64,000 nt of DNA from Aphanomyces cochlioides (taxonomy: Eukaryota > Oomycota > Saprolegniomycetes > Saprolegniales > Verrucalvaceae): NCBI GenBank assembly GCA_019828595.1, contig JAHQRK010000032.1, positions 496,001-560,000 on the forward strand, read 5' to 3'. Position 1 is the stretch's first letter. Every line of letters starts with the position of its first letter. This document shows, one piece after another, positions 54,375-64,000 of the stretch. A program made the translations under genes and the position numbers. Under the pieces are notes generated by a model, which was not told where the DNA came from, searched no databases, and was given only the letters and a program-made list of their open reading frames with translations.

Positions 54375-55045
54375 ATGTTCAACATCAATGGACCTAGCGG
54401 ACCAACAAGTCGACATGAGCGTCCGATGCGCGATCCAGACGCCAAGAAGACATCAAATACGAGGAAAAGTGTTCCTTGGACCAGTGGAGAGCATCCGTCC
54501 CACAAGGCGGACAAGGAAAACTGCATTTCGTCTCTCTTCCAGGTATAAAAACTGAATATTTGGAGAAAATACGAGCGCTTCCAGGGATGCAACTTTTACT
54601 TTAATGGACGCACAGGCAACGTCTCCTCGTACAAATGCTTCCTCCCGTTGTGAAAGTCTGACTTGATGCGAAGGTACTACTTAATCAAGATGGTGAAAGC
54701 ACACGGCGGCTCAATATCGTATTGAAGCTTTCTTTGATTGAATTGACCTTGTGTGTAGAATTATGCATCGCAAGTCTCGAGTCACGCACGTCATAGCGAC
54801 GAATTTGAGTGGTTCCAAGACGGAGGCAGTGCTACAAGTACGATTCTGTGTCCTTTTGTTGCACAAAGACAATGATTTTTTAGTCTGGAGGGCGAATCCA
54901 TTGTGTGCAGCCGCAGTGGATATTAGACAGCATTGAAAAAGGCAAGCGACAACCTGAAGCCAAGTACGTCGTGTGCAAGGATACGACCGTTGCTTCGTCC
55001 GGCGCTTCGTTCTTTGAGCCACAGAAAGTGCGGAAGACGTCCTGA
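54375..55045 (+). CDS. stand-alone REV1-type BRCT protein
   Basis: 168 aa in five short exons: 54375-54542, 54585-54620, 54657-54718, 54759-54837, 54884-55045; introns 42, 36, 40 and 46 nt, all in phase. No single frame shows it. After a basic, disordered N terminus comes a BRCT domain with REV1-like steps: SLFQGCNFYFNG, then the MVKAHGG turn, SRVTHVIATNL and CVQPQWILDSIEKGK. REV1 continues with a Y-family polymerase, but here a stop follows 30 residues after BRCT. It may be a separate DNA-damage adaptor or a split REV1 whose polymerase lies elsewhere. Confidence 0.75.
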
Positions 55046-55129
55046 GATTAGATGACATGCTTCGATGCTTTTTTATGCATATATTTCAATGATTGGCCAA
55101 AATAGTTAGAGATCTCCATTTCCTTCGCC

Positions 55130-56700
55130 ATGCTCTCGCTCATGAATCGCGTCGGACGGCGCCAAGTCCGCGCTATGTCCACGGCTGCTGCGGACGCTGC
55201 CGCTGCGTCACTTCAAAAGGTATGCTTCTTGCTTATAATGGAATCCCTCGTACAAGTTGTGTCTGTTTTAGGGGTTCTCGAAAAGTCAAAAAGAAGATAC
55301 GACCGACGACACACCAGAAGCGACGGACGCTCCGTCGTCGTCCGCGGCTTCCCCACCACAGACGCAATGGATGGATAAATTGCACGAAACCCATGTCAAT
55401 TCTTTTGCACCAAAGATCGTCGTCGTTGGTGTTGGGGGAGCTGGCGGCAATGCTGGTATTACTTGAGCACGCGTTGAAAGCGTTCAACCTTATCCTGCTC
55501 GTAGTCAACAACATGATAGCCCGTGGCCTTCAAGGAGTTGACTTCTTGGTGTGCAACACGGATGCCCAGCACCTGAAAACAACTCTCACGGATAACCGCA
55601 TTCAGATGGGCTCAGAACTGACTGGAGGTCTTGGTTGCGGTGCGAATCCCGAGGCTGGGTACACCACCACAACTTTGTTCTCATCATTTACTTGTATCGT
55701 AGGCGCTTGGCGGCTGAAGCAAGCTTGGATGAAATTATGGATCGCATCGGCAGTGCCAATATGGTTGGATCCAAATGCCTCCGAAAGTTTGCTGAGACTT
55801 CCTCTCGTAGATGTTTGTGACTGCTGGTATGGGCGGTGGAACTGGCACGGGAGCAGCACCTGTGATTGCCCAAGCGGCTCTTGATGCTGGTATTTTGACC
55901 GTCGGCGTCGTAACCAAGGTATTTATCCCTCATTTTCTAAGTATGACTTATTATGTGAAGCCATTCCGGTTTGAGGGAAGTCATCGCATGAAGTTGGCCG
56001 ATCAAGGGCTCCACGAACTCAAGCAGAGCGTCGACACAATGATTGTCATCCCAAACCAGAATCTGTTTAACATGTCGAATGAAAAGACATCGCTCATGGA
56101 TGCCTTCCGGTATGTTCACTTCCTCGCCAGAGTTTTTCATCGTTTACATCTAGCATTGCCGACGACGTGTTGCTCTCTGGCGTGAAGAACATCACGGACT
56201 TGATGGTCATGCCAGGCTTGATCAATTTGGATTTCGCTGACGTCCAGTCCGTCATGACTCGTATGGGACCTGCTATGATGGGAAGCGGTGAAGCCGAAGG
56301 CGAGAACCGAGCTCTACGAGCTGCTGAAGCCGCGCTGTACAATCCCTTGCTTGGCGATGTCTCTGTCCAGGTATGCCAATTTCTGTGCTCCCCCGATGAA
56401 AACGATTTGTGTAGGCTGCGAAAGGCATGCTGGTCAACATCACCGGAGGTGCTGACATGACGCTCTTTGAAGTGGATGCCGCGGCCGAGCGCGTGACGCA
56501 AGTACATTATCGACTACGTTATCTCTCTTTTGACTTGTGTTCGTTTTGCGTAGGAAGTGGAAGATCCGCTGGCCAACATCATCTTCGGATCGTCGTTTGA
56601 CCCCAACATGGGCGGCAAGATCCGTGTGTCGGTTGTTGCGACTGGCATTTCAGATGTCACGTCGTCGTCATCGTCGAGTGGATCGTCCAAGTCGTATTGA
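55130..56700 (+). CDS. ftsZ: mitochondrial-type FtsZ
   Basis: 398 aa tubulin-like GTPase; in stramenopiles such proteins form the mitochondrial division ring. Nine exons: 55130-55219, 55272-55455, 55505-55658, 55703-55763, 55811-55918, 55961-56109, 56154-56370, 56415-56501, 56554-56700; introns 42-52 nt. The N-terminal 60 residues are Arg/Ala/Ser-rich ([20 protein letters not shown]) like a mitochondrial presequence. GTPase motifs: [11 protein letters not shown] (T1), [20 protein letters not shown] (tubulin signature, about 169-181) and NLDFADVQ (T7). The usual C-terminal FtsA/ZipA-binding peptide is replaced by a Ser-rich end. Introns exclude bacterial contamination. Confidence 0.95.
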
Positions 56701-56705
56701 GATGT

Positions 56706-57713
56706 CTAGACTAAGATACCATTGGCGTCGCCTCGGTTGCTCGCCAATTCTTTTTGAATGTCTTTGAGCTCGAAGGCTTCCCACATGGTCGACAGCCGAT
56801 ACATCTTTTCTTCCTTGGTATTCGCATGGCCATCCGCGATGATCACTTCCTTGAGAGCTTCTTCGACATTTGCCACTGACGATCGTGGATCGGTACACTT
56901 CTCAGCCCCTTTCAAGTACGCCAATGGATCTGCTTCTGGAACCGGCGGCGGCAGTGGTTCAAACGTTGCTTTCATCTGACGCAGCGAACGAAAATGAACC
57001 TTGACGATCGATCCTCTTGAGTTCACCGACGTGTCAGAGCGGCAGGTGAGGAAGAGAGGATCTGCATCTGCGTCCGATGCTGACAAAGATCGTCGAGGCA
57101 TGGCTGGGTTCTTGTGCGCTGTTGTCCGTCGGTGGATCTCGAAATCGTTCATGTCTTGGACCGAGTCGGTGGTCGAGCAGTCGGAATGTGTCGCTCGGGA
57201 TGCCGCTGTTGACTTTTTCGCTTTTGGTGGCTCATGCAGCGATTGTCGGACGATATTTTGCGCGCCGCGGTTGAAGAATGGCCAGACGAGGTTGAGGATT
57301 CCCGAGCCGCATGTGACACACTTTGGCGCTGTAGAGAATGTCCGCTGGATCACGACTTCGATAAAGCCTTGGAGATCTTTGGTACGTTGTCGAACAAGTT
57401 TGTTGGTCCGAAAGAACGCTTTCGGGGGAAAAGGATACGCGCCGACAGCTCGCGCCATGCTCTGACAGCCTGGACACGTCTGGGATCGTGTGAGGAACTG
57501 GAGAATCTGTTTGCGGAGCTCGAGGAACTGCGAATAGCGGCGGTTCACTGACCACTCCGACATGCTGCCACCATGGCTGCACTCGTCTACTTTGACGCAA
57601 ATGCAGTAGAGTGTATGAGTCGGCCTCTTGAGTGCTGCTGGGATAAAGACGACGACGTTATTGGCGTCGGATCTTTCGCCTGCTGCTGCTGCTGAAACGG
57701 AGGAGCTGTACAT
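56706..57713 (-). CDS. PX-domain protein
   Basis: Single exon, 335 aa. Residues about 18-130 form a phosphoinositide-binding PX domain: WSVNRRYSQFLELRKQI with the RRYSQF basic/aromatic motif, the PFPPK proline motif (AYPFPPKAFF) and RTKDLQGFIEVV. The rest is low complexity with a helical C terminus (NVEEALKEVIIADGHANTKE). It would associate with endosomal membranes. The stop lies only 5 nt from the stop of the convergent ftsZ gene. Confidence 0.88.
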   Translation of the reverse strand: MYSSSVSAAAAGERSDANNVVVFIPAALKRPTHTLYCICVKVDECSHGGSMSEWSVNRRYSQFLELRKQILQFLTRSQTCPGCQSMARAVGAYPFPPKAFFRTNKLVRQRTKDLQGFIEVVIQRTFSTAPKCVTCGSGILNLVWPFFNRGAQNIVRQSLHEPPKAKKSTAASRATHSDCSTTDSVQDMNDFEIHRRTTAHKNPAMPRRSLSASDADADPLFLTCRSDTSVNSRGSIVKVHFRSLRQMKATFEPLPPPVPEADPLAYLKGAEKCTDPRSSVANVEEALKEVIIADGHANTKEEKMYRLSTMWEAFELKDIQKELASNRGDANGILV

Positions 57714-57870
57714 AAATAAAGAGATACCAGGCTGACGGCAACGTCGGCACCCTGGTCAGTCCTGAGGAGGAAAGGGAATGGAGTGAGATGGATCGAGTAA
57801 CTCACATTACGACACCACTGGCGAGAGTCCAATTTGCATCGCATTTCGAGCCCAAATTCATTAAACTTGT

Positions 57871-58796
57871 TTAAACTAAACACGTTAAACATATTGACAT
57901 CCCTTGCTTCATATTACATCTTACACACATCGCAAATCGCATACGAATATGTATCGAAATAACATTAGTATTCTGGAACAACCACTGTAAACAGTGTGTT
58001 AAACTTTTCACAAAGACATGGCTATATAGGATGCCAGGGACAAGAACTACCGTACCAAAATAAACACAAAGCTTGTCGAGACAGTCAAGGGCATGGTAGA
58101 GCTTGGAGGTGTTGCCGAGATCGAGGCAAAGAAAGTCCAAGTTGACGTGGCTGAAACACAGTGGAGTTTTTTAGATAGTAGGTTTTAAACAAAGTCCATA
58201 TGTGCAGGAGATGAAAGCGTGTGGCGACTACCGCGCCGCGTTCTCCTGCTTGCATAGGCGGAATCTCACTCAACCGCATCCTGGCTGTTATAATTGAAGC
58301 AACCGATGAAAAAGATTGCAGGCTCGAGTCAAACAGAATGGGTGCGGCGTGGTGAATTTCGTGAAAGTAACGAGTCGCAGATTGTATCTAAGACATGAAC
58401 GTGCCTATTTTTTTCTCAATGTAGTGAATTGTGCACCTTCGACAGCGTGTCCAGCACGACACGACCTGAGTTGGAGTGTCCGGCATTGTAGAATGTAATT
58501 GGACCTCGGGTGTGCAAGTAATACATGGCGTGCGCTGTTGCTTGCTCATTCCTAGAACTTTAAACCTCGTCGACAAAGCACAACCAGCATCGATGCCAGC
58601 GAGTCTTTGGCGTGGCTTGATTCACTTGCTGCTGTTTGTCCAAGTTGGTCAGATGCGTCCAAATGTCTCTCGGATGCGACAGACCAGAAAGGTCCATTAG
58701 ACTTTGGAAATCCGGATAAGATATCCGGTCGCGCGGTGATTGTTTTTTATCGTCGCCGGATGGAACGTTAACCTGTTGATCGTGTGGTTGCTCCAT
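57871..58796 (-). CDS. unrecognised multi-exon gene (tentative model)
   Basis: Tentative 251-aa model from exons (descending) 58626-58796, 58437-58544, 58191-58387 and 57871-58150, introns 81, 49 and 40 nt, all GT-AG and in phase. The middle part looks like a real soluble helical protein (HAMYYLHTRGPITFYNAGHS, YFHEIHHAAPILFDSS, SEIPPMQAGERGAVVATRFH, LDFLCLDLGNTSKLYHALDC). I do not recognise the family. The last 40 codons are Cys/Met-rich and may be non-coding, with the real end nearer 58060. The first intron is the least certain. Confidence 0.45.
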
Positions 58797-59041
58797 CTTG
58801 CCTGCCCTTGTAGACTAACGTCTCTGCCTAGTTGCTTCCTGCCTTGGAGAAACGCATGTGGTTACGTGTGAAATCCAACTTTTTTTCTCATATCTGTGCA
58901 TAGCCGACGCGGCTACCTTGTCGAACGCTCTCGTTCGCACAAGCCACAGCATCGACGTACAGTAAGAAAGAGAAGCTTGAATGACGCGCAGAGTTTAATA
59001 GAATGGACGATGAAATCCAGAGACAAAAACGGGAAAAAGGG
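58797..59041. other. short intergenic region
   Basis: Flank between the tentative gene and tRNA-Val. No gene seen. Confidence 0.5.
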
Positions 59042-59114
59042 TATCAACTGCCGGGATTGAACCGGCGACCTTCTCGGTGTAAACGAGATGTGATAACCAC
59101 TACACCAAGCTGAC
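59042..59114 (-). tRNA. tRNA-Val (anticodon UAC)
   Basis: A 73-nt cloverleaf on the minus strand. Acceptor stem GTCAGCT / AGTTGAT (two G-U pairs), D arm GTGTAGTGGTTATCAC, anticodon stem TCTCG / CGAGA with the seven-base loop TTTACAC giving anticodon TAC, T arm GCCGG-TTCAATC-CCGGC, discriminator A. No intron and no encoded CCA. The internal A and B box positions are normal. Its first 14 nt recur at every LINE junction in the window. Confidence 0.92.
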
Positions 59115-59128
59115 ACTTCCTATTTTGC
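59101..59128 (-). repeat. 28-nt target sequence: tRNA-Val 5' end plus flank
   Basis: Reverse complement identical to 26366-26393. It covers the first 14 nt of the tRNA and 14 nt of its 5' flank, and LINE copy 3 begins directly after it. Confidence 0.9.
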
Positions 59129-60676
59129 TAAGTAACGCACAGATCAAGTATCAACCGAACCAACCTCGCCTTCAACAATCATGGCCGATCAAGCTCGCAA
59201 CACCCTCTCGCTCGCCGACTTCCTACCCAAGGCTGGTAGCCAATCGTCTGGGCAACCCAACGAACCAACTCGCCAAGCCAACAACGCCGAAATGGCCCCG
59301 CAAGGAGCCAAGGAGACGCACCAAGTGCCGCCGCCGACCGGCAAGGATGTGCACGGAAGCGAATCCAAATCTGATGAACCTGGTCCAGCTGAGAAGCACG
59401 CCAGTCCTGGCAAGTCTTCCTCTGCAACCACGGCCCATGGCACCCAACAAAACAAAAAATATGCATACCAAATCCAATATCAACAACCAAAATAAAAAAA
59501 GAACCCACCCAATATTCAACTTCAAGTTGAAGATAAAAATGGAACCGACCAACAATCCCAAGATCCACCCCAAGGTGAACAGGCGCAAACCAACGCAACT
59601 CCCAACAATCCATGGATGTCTGGACAATCGTTGGCAGACCGTCTCAACAACAAGAAAACAAGTACCATGCGCCTATGGCTGCCCAATGCAGCCGACACCC
59701 AGAGACTCATTGCCATGTCCTTGGAATCGATGGTCGACACAGAGAAACGCATTGAACACTTCGAATTCATCAAAAGGGTCAATAAGGATCTTGGATGGAA
59801 CATGGACTATGACACATCACTGATCATCCCAGTACCACATGACCTGAAAGCAACCCGCATTGCCGTCGCGGAGTGTATCAACACCGAGCAAACGGATCCA
59901 ATGGTGCTAGAAATGATTCGCCAAAAGCGTATCAGCAAAGTCCACTTCCAACAGCACCGCCATCAAGTAGTGCTCTGGCTGCAAGACAAATACACTCGCA
60001 GCCAACTCTGTGACAGACCATTCAACATCATGGGAGTGGAGTGTTTCCCCGATCTAAAATACCACTTGCTGATCACCACTACATGGACATCATTGGCCTT
60101 GGCCACTCCTTCGACTACATGGAGCTTTTCACAAAGCTACTCACGAAACAGTTTCGACCAGTCCATATTACACCCAAAGAAATGGACAAAGACAGCAACA
60201 TGAGCAGTGGAGACATTCATGTCTACTTTGCTGAAGAAACCATCTCGTCTGGATTAGTCAAGAACCACCAACCCATCCAACAAATCATCTTTAATCGCGC
60301 CAAATATCCCGTACGGTGCAAAAATGACAATCACCCACGTATCGGCACATTTCGTGACGCATCGTTATGCTGTCTAGATCTGGACGAAGACGATGAAAAG
60401 GCACGACATCAGTCGCCACCCTCGGAACAAGCATCGGATAAAGACTCTGAACTACAATCGGAGCCCCAACCTGAGCCACAGTCAGGATCTCAATCCCCCA
60501 AAACCACAGAGGAAGACGCAACATCGTCCAACTCATCTCAGTCAGTCACCAAACCCACACCACGAGAGAAACTTACTGATGATATCTCGAATGCGGGTTC
60601 TGAATACACCTTGGTCGGACGCAAACGACGGACTAATCGTGATCTCACGATCGCAGCGGAAGCATGTTCATCCGGA
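59129..60676 (+). mobile_element. LINE copy 3: 5' part only, 3' end missing
   Basis: Starts at the tRNA-Val target sequence with a leader like that of copy 1 and contains only the first part of ORF1. It stops abruptly near 60665-60676 at GTTCATCCGGATAAT, beyond which no LINE homology is seen. Loss of the 3' end is the reverse of normal LINE truncation. The break point lies within a few codons of the point where copy 2 begins. Confidence 0.87.
59181..60676 (+). pseudogene. LINE copy 3 ORF1, 5' part, frameshifted
   Basis: ATG at 59181 (MADQARNTLSLADF). The N-terminal frame ends at 59495; the conserved part resumes at 59616 (MSGQSLADRLNNKK, HFEFIKRVNKDLGWNM, VAECINTEQTDPMVLEMIRQ) and changes frame again near 60045 into IIGLGHSFDYMELFTKL ... 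SNAGSEYTLVGRKRR. Clearly homologous to ORF1 of copy 1. Confidence 0.82.
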
Positions 60677-61656
60677 TAATATTCGAATGATTGTCTCAAA
60701 ATTGAGCCACAACTCCAGTTTGTCCCCTACCAGGGATTTTTGTGGATGGTACAGTGTAAAAAAAGAGAAACAGCCAATCAGAATTCTAGAAATTTGAGAT
60801 TTACAACTTCGGTTGCAAATGGCTGGTAAAGTATTTGTGACAAGACTATTGTGGTTTTAATAAAAAACTGGAGTCGTGCGGAATAAATTTTGACGCAAGC
60901 AAATTGACGCAAGCAAATTTTGATGCAAGCAAATTTCAAGTGAAAAGAAATTGAATGTTTCGAACATGTTTTCAAATATTTCAAACGTTTGAAATTACAC
61001 TATTTAATGGTCACTATTGAGGGCAGTATAAGAAAATGTTTGGGTAAACTTTAAATAGTGTATGTATCAATTATTTGAAACATTTTCAAAACATCTCAAA
61101 TTTCCAGTTTTGGACAAAAACGACAATACTCTATAATTTTATAATTGACAAGAGGTACTTCCGGATAAGTCCAGTTGGGTGCGTTTCTAGCACATTCCAC
61201 AGCCAAGCACAGTAAAAAACATTTGAATTTTGTATACCACTCCATTTCAACTTATGTAAATGTGGACCTGTCAGTAGGCTGTCACCACTTTGCAATTCAC
61301 CACGGAGTGCCTGGATGTCTGTTGCCAAGTCGTGAGCCGGCCACCTGCGCATGGCAAAATGCGTCGTTCAAGCCAACGTTGCTATCGGTAAGCGCTTTTG
61401 TCCTGACGTTGATCATTTTAATCTTGTTTACAGGAAAAACTTTGTACAGCGACATACATCACGATAGCAGGAAAAACTATCGAGCCGCGCCGTCATCTCA
61501 GAAATGCTGAGATTTCAAGAAACACAAGCCTCAAGCGAAGGACAGCGAATGCTCAACATCTAGAGAGAGCACGTAATTGTAGATAGAACGAAGACGCAGT
61601 ACAATCTTTTGTTCTCTTCTGTGGTGTTGTATGTGCGAGCGTGATGTCGATTCCTG
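60677..61656. other. AT-rich intergenic region with small tandem repeat
   Basis: No gene supported. Three tandem copies of TGACGCAAGCAAATT-like units lie at 60890-60934 (the third has GATG), and a perfect 18-nt palindrome ATTTCAAACGTTTGAAAT at 60978-60995. A TCCGGATAAG motif is at about 61160. The open frame at 61175-61510 has no domain features. Confidence 0.5.
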
Positions 61657-61732
61657 TCAATCAACCTGTATAATCCGGATAATTTTATCCGGTATAAAAT
61701 GTGTTTAAAATGCTGACGGGGGTTCAATTGGA
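61657..61732. repeat. 76-nt dispersed repeat with CCGGATAA palindrome, copy B
   Basis: Nearly identical to 31599-31673. Located 32 nt beyond the stop of the minus-strand TMEM104-like gene. Confidence 0.85.
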
Positions 61733-61764
61733 GTACACTGTAGTGTCCTGGAGGGATAGCGCCT

Positions 61765-63559
61765 TCAGTGAAAGACGCGGGTATAAGTGATCAGGATGAG
61801 CGACGCGCCCGAGAGAACAGTTAGGAATGCGAGCCATCCAAAGCCGCCAAATGAGCTGGCATATGGGTTTCTCGGCGTTCCTTGGAGCTTGAGTTGGCCT
61901 TGGACGACAACGAGACGTTGGCGCAGGCAGTACACAAAGCATGCTGGAATGATCCACTGGATGCCAAGACCAGCGTACGCGCCTGTAATGCCCACGAGCA
62001 TGCCAACGTCTTCCGTGCAGAGAGCGACGACAAGTGGCGGCGCAATGGCCAAGAGCCCAAAGAGTGTCAAGTCGCTAACGTTGCGAGACGTGTTGGCGTG
62101 GAAGAGCGTCCGCAAGTTCTCACGGAGAGTGATGGCAATGATTGGGAAGCTCGTGCTACGTTGCTAGTCAAGCCAACGAGTCATAGTGAGAGCATACCTC
62201 AACGTGAACACAGGGAACAAGCTCAAGAAGTACGCGATGAATGCATTCGGATACTTGACGAAGTTGAGCGTGTAGACATCCTAGACGACGTCGTTCAGGA
62301 CATGGATGCAAGCGCCACAGCAGACCTGGATTTCACCCGGTTGGTAGCGGAACGTTGCCGAGAACGACAGCACGTTGTAAAGCACATACACAGCCTAGAC
62401 AGAGTGTCAGGGACATGATGTCGTCTTGGACAACGTACGATGAATGCCGCAGCGAAAATGAACCCAACCGAGCGCTTCTTTGAGATTGGAGCAATGATTC
62501 CAGGAAGGCTACGAGCCAAAGAAGCGTCATTAGAAACTACCTACATGACGAAGGGATTTACCTGTGATGGCACATGAAGGAATAGATACAAATGCCAAAG
62601 AAGTTGGGCAAGAAGCTTATGTTCTCATGCGCGACAACGTCCGACACGGAGCGGCCTTGGCCTTGCGCAATGCCAACGCAAGCAAGGATAATCATAAGCG
62701 CAAATGAGAGATGACGCATGACAGTCGTGGCGATCTGGATGAATGCAGTCTTTTGCATGTGTCCCATGGCAAACGGACCGAGCATGCAACCGAACAGGAT
62801 CACAAGCACACGGTAGAGCACTGCACTGTTCATGTGAACGCCAGGGCAATCCCATACCGATTCTGCGAGCAAAGACGAAGGACGTGGACAAATGACTTCG
62901 CGCAATGACTTGGGAATCGCTAACAAGGGAGTAAAGACTTGGAAACTGTAGTGTAATAATACATACCGACAGCGTAGATGGCAAGATCGCCGTATAGATA
63001 AGCTATGACGCAAGCATAGAACGCCATGAGTCCACGCGCCGAAAACAGTTCGTGAGCAATCGCAGCCATTTCCAACTACAAAAGATTGTGATCTCATGGT
63101 CAAAATACAGAGATATACGTACTTTCTTCGACAGATCAAAGTGCAGACCAGAGACATACTCTTCGTCCGCCTGCTCGGTATCCTTGAGAAATCGAAAACT
63201 CCAAGTCGACAGGCTGTCGATCTTACCTCGGTATGGACGAGAAACGGCACAGCTTCGCTTGATCCTTCTTCAACGCTCGTGATATTTTCAGACATTGCTT
63301 CCGCTCGTTTATTCGTCACGGCGGACGTTTTGCTCAGGCTGTGTAGTGCATTCACACCCGCAATCGCTTCAATCACATACGTGCCCGAGACGTAGCTCAC
63401 AACGCTCAATAAAATGAGCGCTGCGGTGCCGTAGAGAATACCAACTTGTGCAAATGCATGAGGAATCGTGAGTGCGCCCGTCCCGACGATTAGATTGAAG
63501 AGAAAGACGAAACCGGTCGTCGGCGTATACGATCCGATGTGATTTGACTCGCCAGCCAT
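61765..63559 (-). CDS. TMEM104-family amino-acid transporter-like protein
   Basis: 490 aa, close to the animal TMEM104 length, of the AAAP transporter superfamily. Eight exons (descending): 63227-63559, 63123-63182, 62967-63075, 62562-62919, 62439-62508, 62326-62394, 62198-62280, 61765-62155; introns 42-53 nt, all in phase. Markers: FLFNLIVGTGALTIPHAFAQ (first TM), SKKLEMAAIAHELF, AYLYGDLAIYAV, MLGPFAMGHMQKTAFIQ, FFGICIYSFMCHHS at the fourth splice, and a final helix. About ten hydrophobic segments are predicted by eye. The substrate is unknown. Confidence 0.93.
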
Positions 63560-63753
63560 CGCGCAAATTGAAAAATGTGAAACTTACGACAATATCTATG
63601 CAATTCTGAACTCTGATTGGTCAATAAATTTTAGTTTTAGCCAATCAAAAACCAGAAATCAGTTTCTGCTTACATTATTTCATGTTTTCTGGGTAGTGTA
63701 ATAAAAATTGAATTAGTGTTTGTAAGAAATCGCCAAGCTTCAACTTGTCACTC
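63560..63753. promoter_or_regulatory. bidirectional promoter region with CCAAT boxes
   Basis: Between the divergent TMEM104-like gene and the edge gene. It holds an inverted CCAAT box (TGATTGGTCA, about 63616) and a direct one (AGCCAATCAAA, about 63639), 23 nt apart. Confidence 0.45.
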
Positions 63754-64000
63754 ATGTCATCAGGATCGGCGGCGGCGGGGAAAACGATCTTTGGATGGAA
63801 TTCCCGCGTTCTAGACGGTTCTGCATTGTGTCTTTGTAGACTGAAGTATCATATGCCGATGACAGCGGTGCCTCGAGGAATGGGTTAGTCGACCAACGAG
63901 CACCACAAGCATCTTCTTGCTCAGGTGGACAGGTTCAACTTTGTGCGACCAAGTGGATGCAGACGACGAATATCGACGTCAGTACGACCATGACGACGTC
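63754..64000 (+). CDS. start of an unrecognised gene, cut by window end
   Basis: ATG at 63754 (MSSGSAAAGKTIFGWNSR). The frame can continue through a 32-nt GT-AG intron at about 63807-63838 or instead read on and use an intron near 63881-63920; both reach the same frame (GGQVQLCATKWMQ) at the window edge. It is a coding-like, GC-rich stretch placed divergently from the transporter gene. No family is recognised. Confidence 0.35.

Noticed and set aside
55130..56700. FtsZ as sign of bacterial contamination
   Set aside because: The gene has eight spliceosomal-type introns, a mitochondrial-like presequence and lies among oomycete genes.
61175..61510. 111-codon frame with a hydrophobic segment near 61.4 kb
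   Set aside because: No ATG with good context, AT-rich surroundings, no family match; considered chance.

Overview
This 64 kb window is nuclear DNA of an oomycete. A Saprolegnia/Aphanomyces-type water mould fits best. The evidence is: very small GT-AG introns (mostly 35-57 nt) in conserved eukaryotic genes; a spliced mitochondrial-type FtsZ; secreted PAN/Apple-domain proteins of the cellulose-binding-lectin type; Crinkler-like nuclease and kinase domains; and FYVE, PX and GT60 genes typical of stramenopiles. Most genes here were rebuilt by joining reading frames across these small introns, so exon lists are given under each entry.

Left part (1-19.4 kb), compact housekeeping genes: alpha/beta hydrolase with an apparent frameshift, OSCA/TMEM63 channel, ArfGAP-PDZ-PDZ protein, DEPDC5/Iml1 (GATOR1), a FYVE-transmembrane protein, a GET2/CAMLG-like tail-anchor receptor subunit, a PP2A B56-like subunit, a small membrane ORF, a Cys/His-motif protein and a tepsin-like ENTH/VHS adaptor. 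Middle-left (19.6-31.6 kb): two decayed LINE (APE-type non-LTR) retrotransposons in tandem on the minus strand.

Middle-right (31.7-56.7 kb): a second FYVE-TM protein, a JMJD8-like cupin, a broken Crinkler-like PD-(D/E)XK nuclease plus kinase pair, a GT60 glycosyltransferase, a globin-reductase-like protein, acyl-CoA-binding protein, a JmjC/cupin protein, RFC4, two head-to-head secreted PAN proteins (one with about 200 copies of a Thr-Pro-Ala-Asp repeat), SEC13, RAB1, a tail-anchored protein, a stand-alone REV1-type BRCT protein and FtsZ. Right part (56.7-64 kb): a PX protein, an unrecognised multi-exon gene, tRNA-Val(UAC), the 5' part of a third LINE copy, a TMEM104-family transporter and the start of one more gene.

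The most interesting result concerns the LINEs. Their junctions all carry the first 14 nt of the tRNA-Val gene, and a 28-nt block is identical between the LINE/LINE junction (26366-26393) and the tRNA end (59101-59128, other strand). This family therefore appears to insert into the D-arm/A-box region of tRNA-Val. The 5' fragment at 59.1-60.7 kb and the 5'-truncated copy at 26.4-31.6 kb are complementary halves that meet at almost the same ORF1 codon, in opposite orientation. That is what an inversion of about 29 kb with one break inside a LINE would leave. Both broken ends sit at copies of a short TCCGGATA palindrome that is over-represented in the non-coding DNA of this window.
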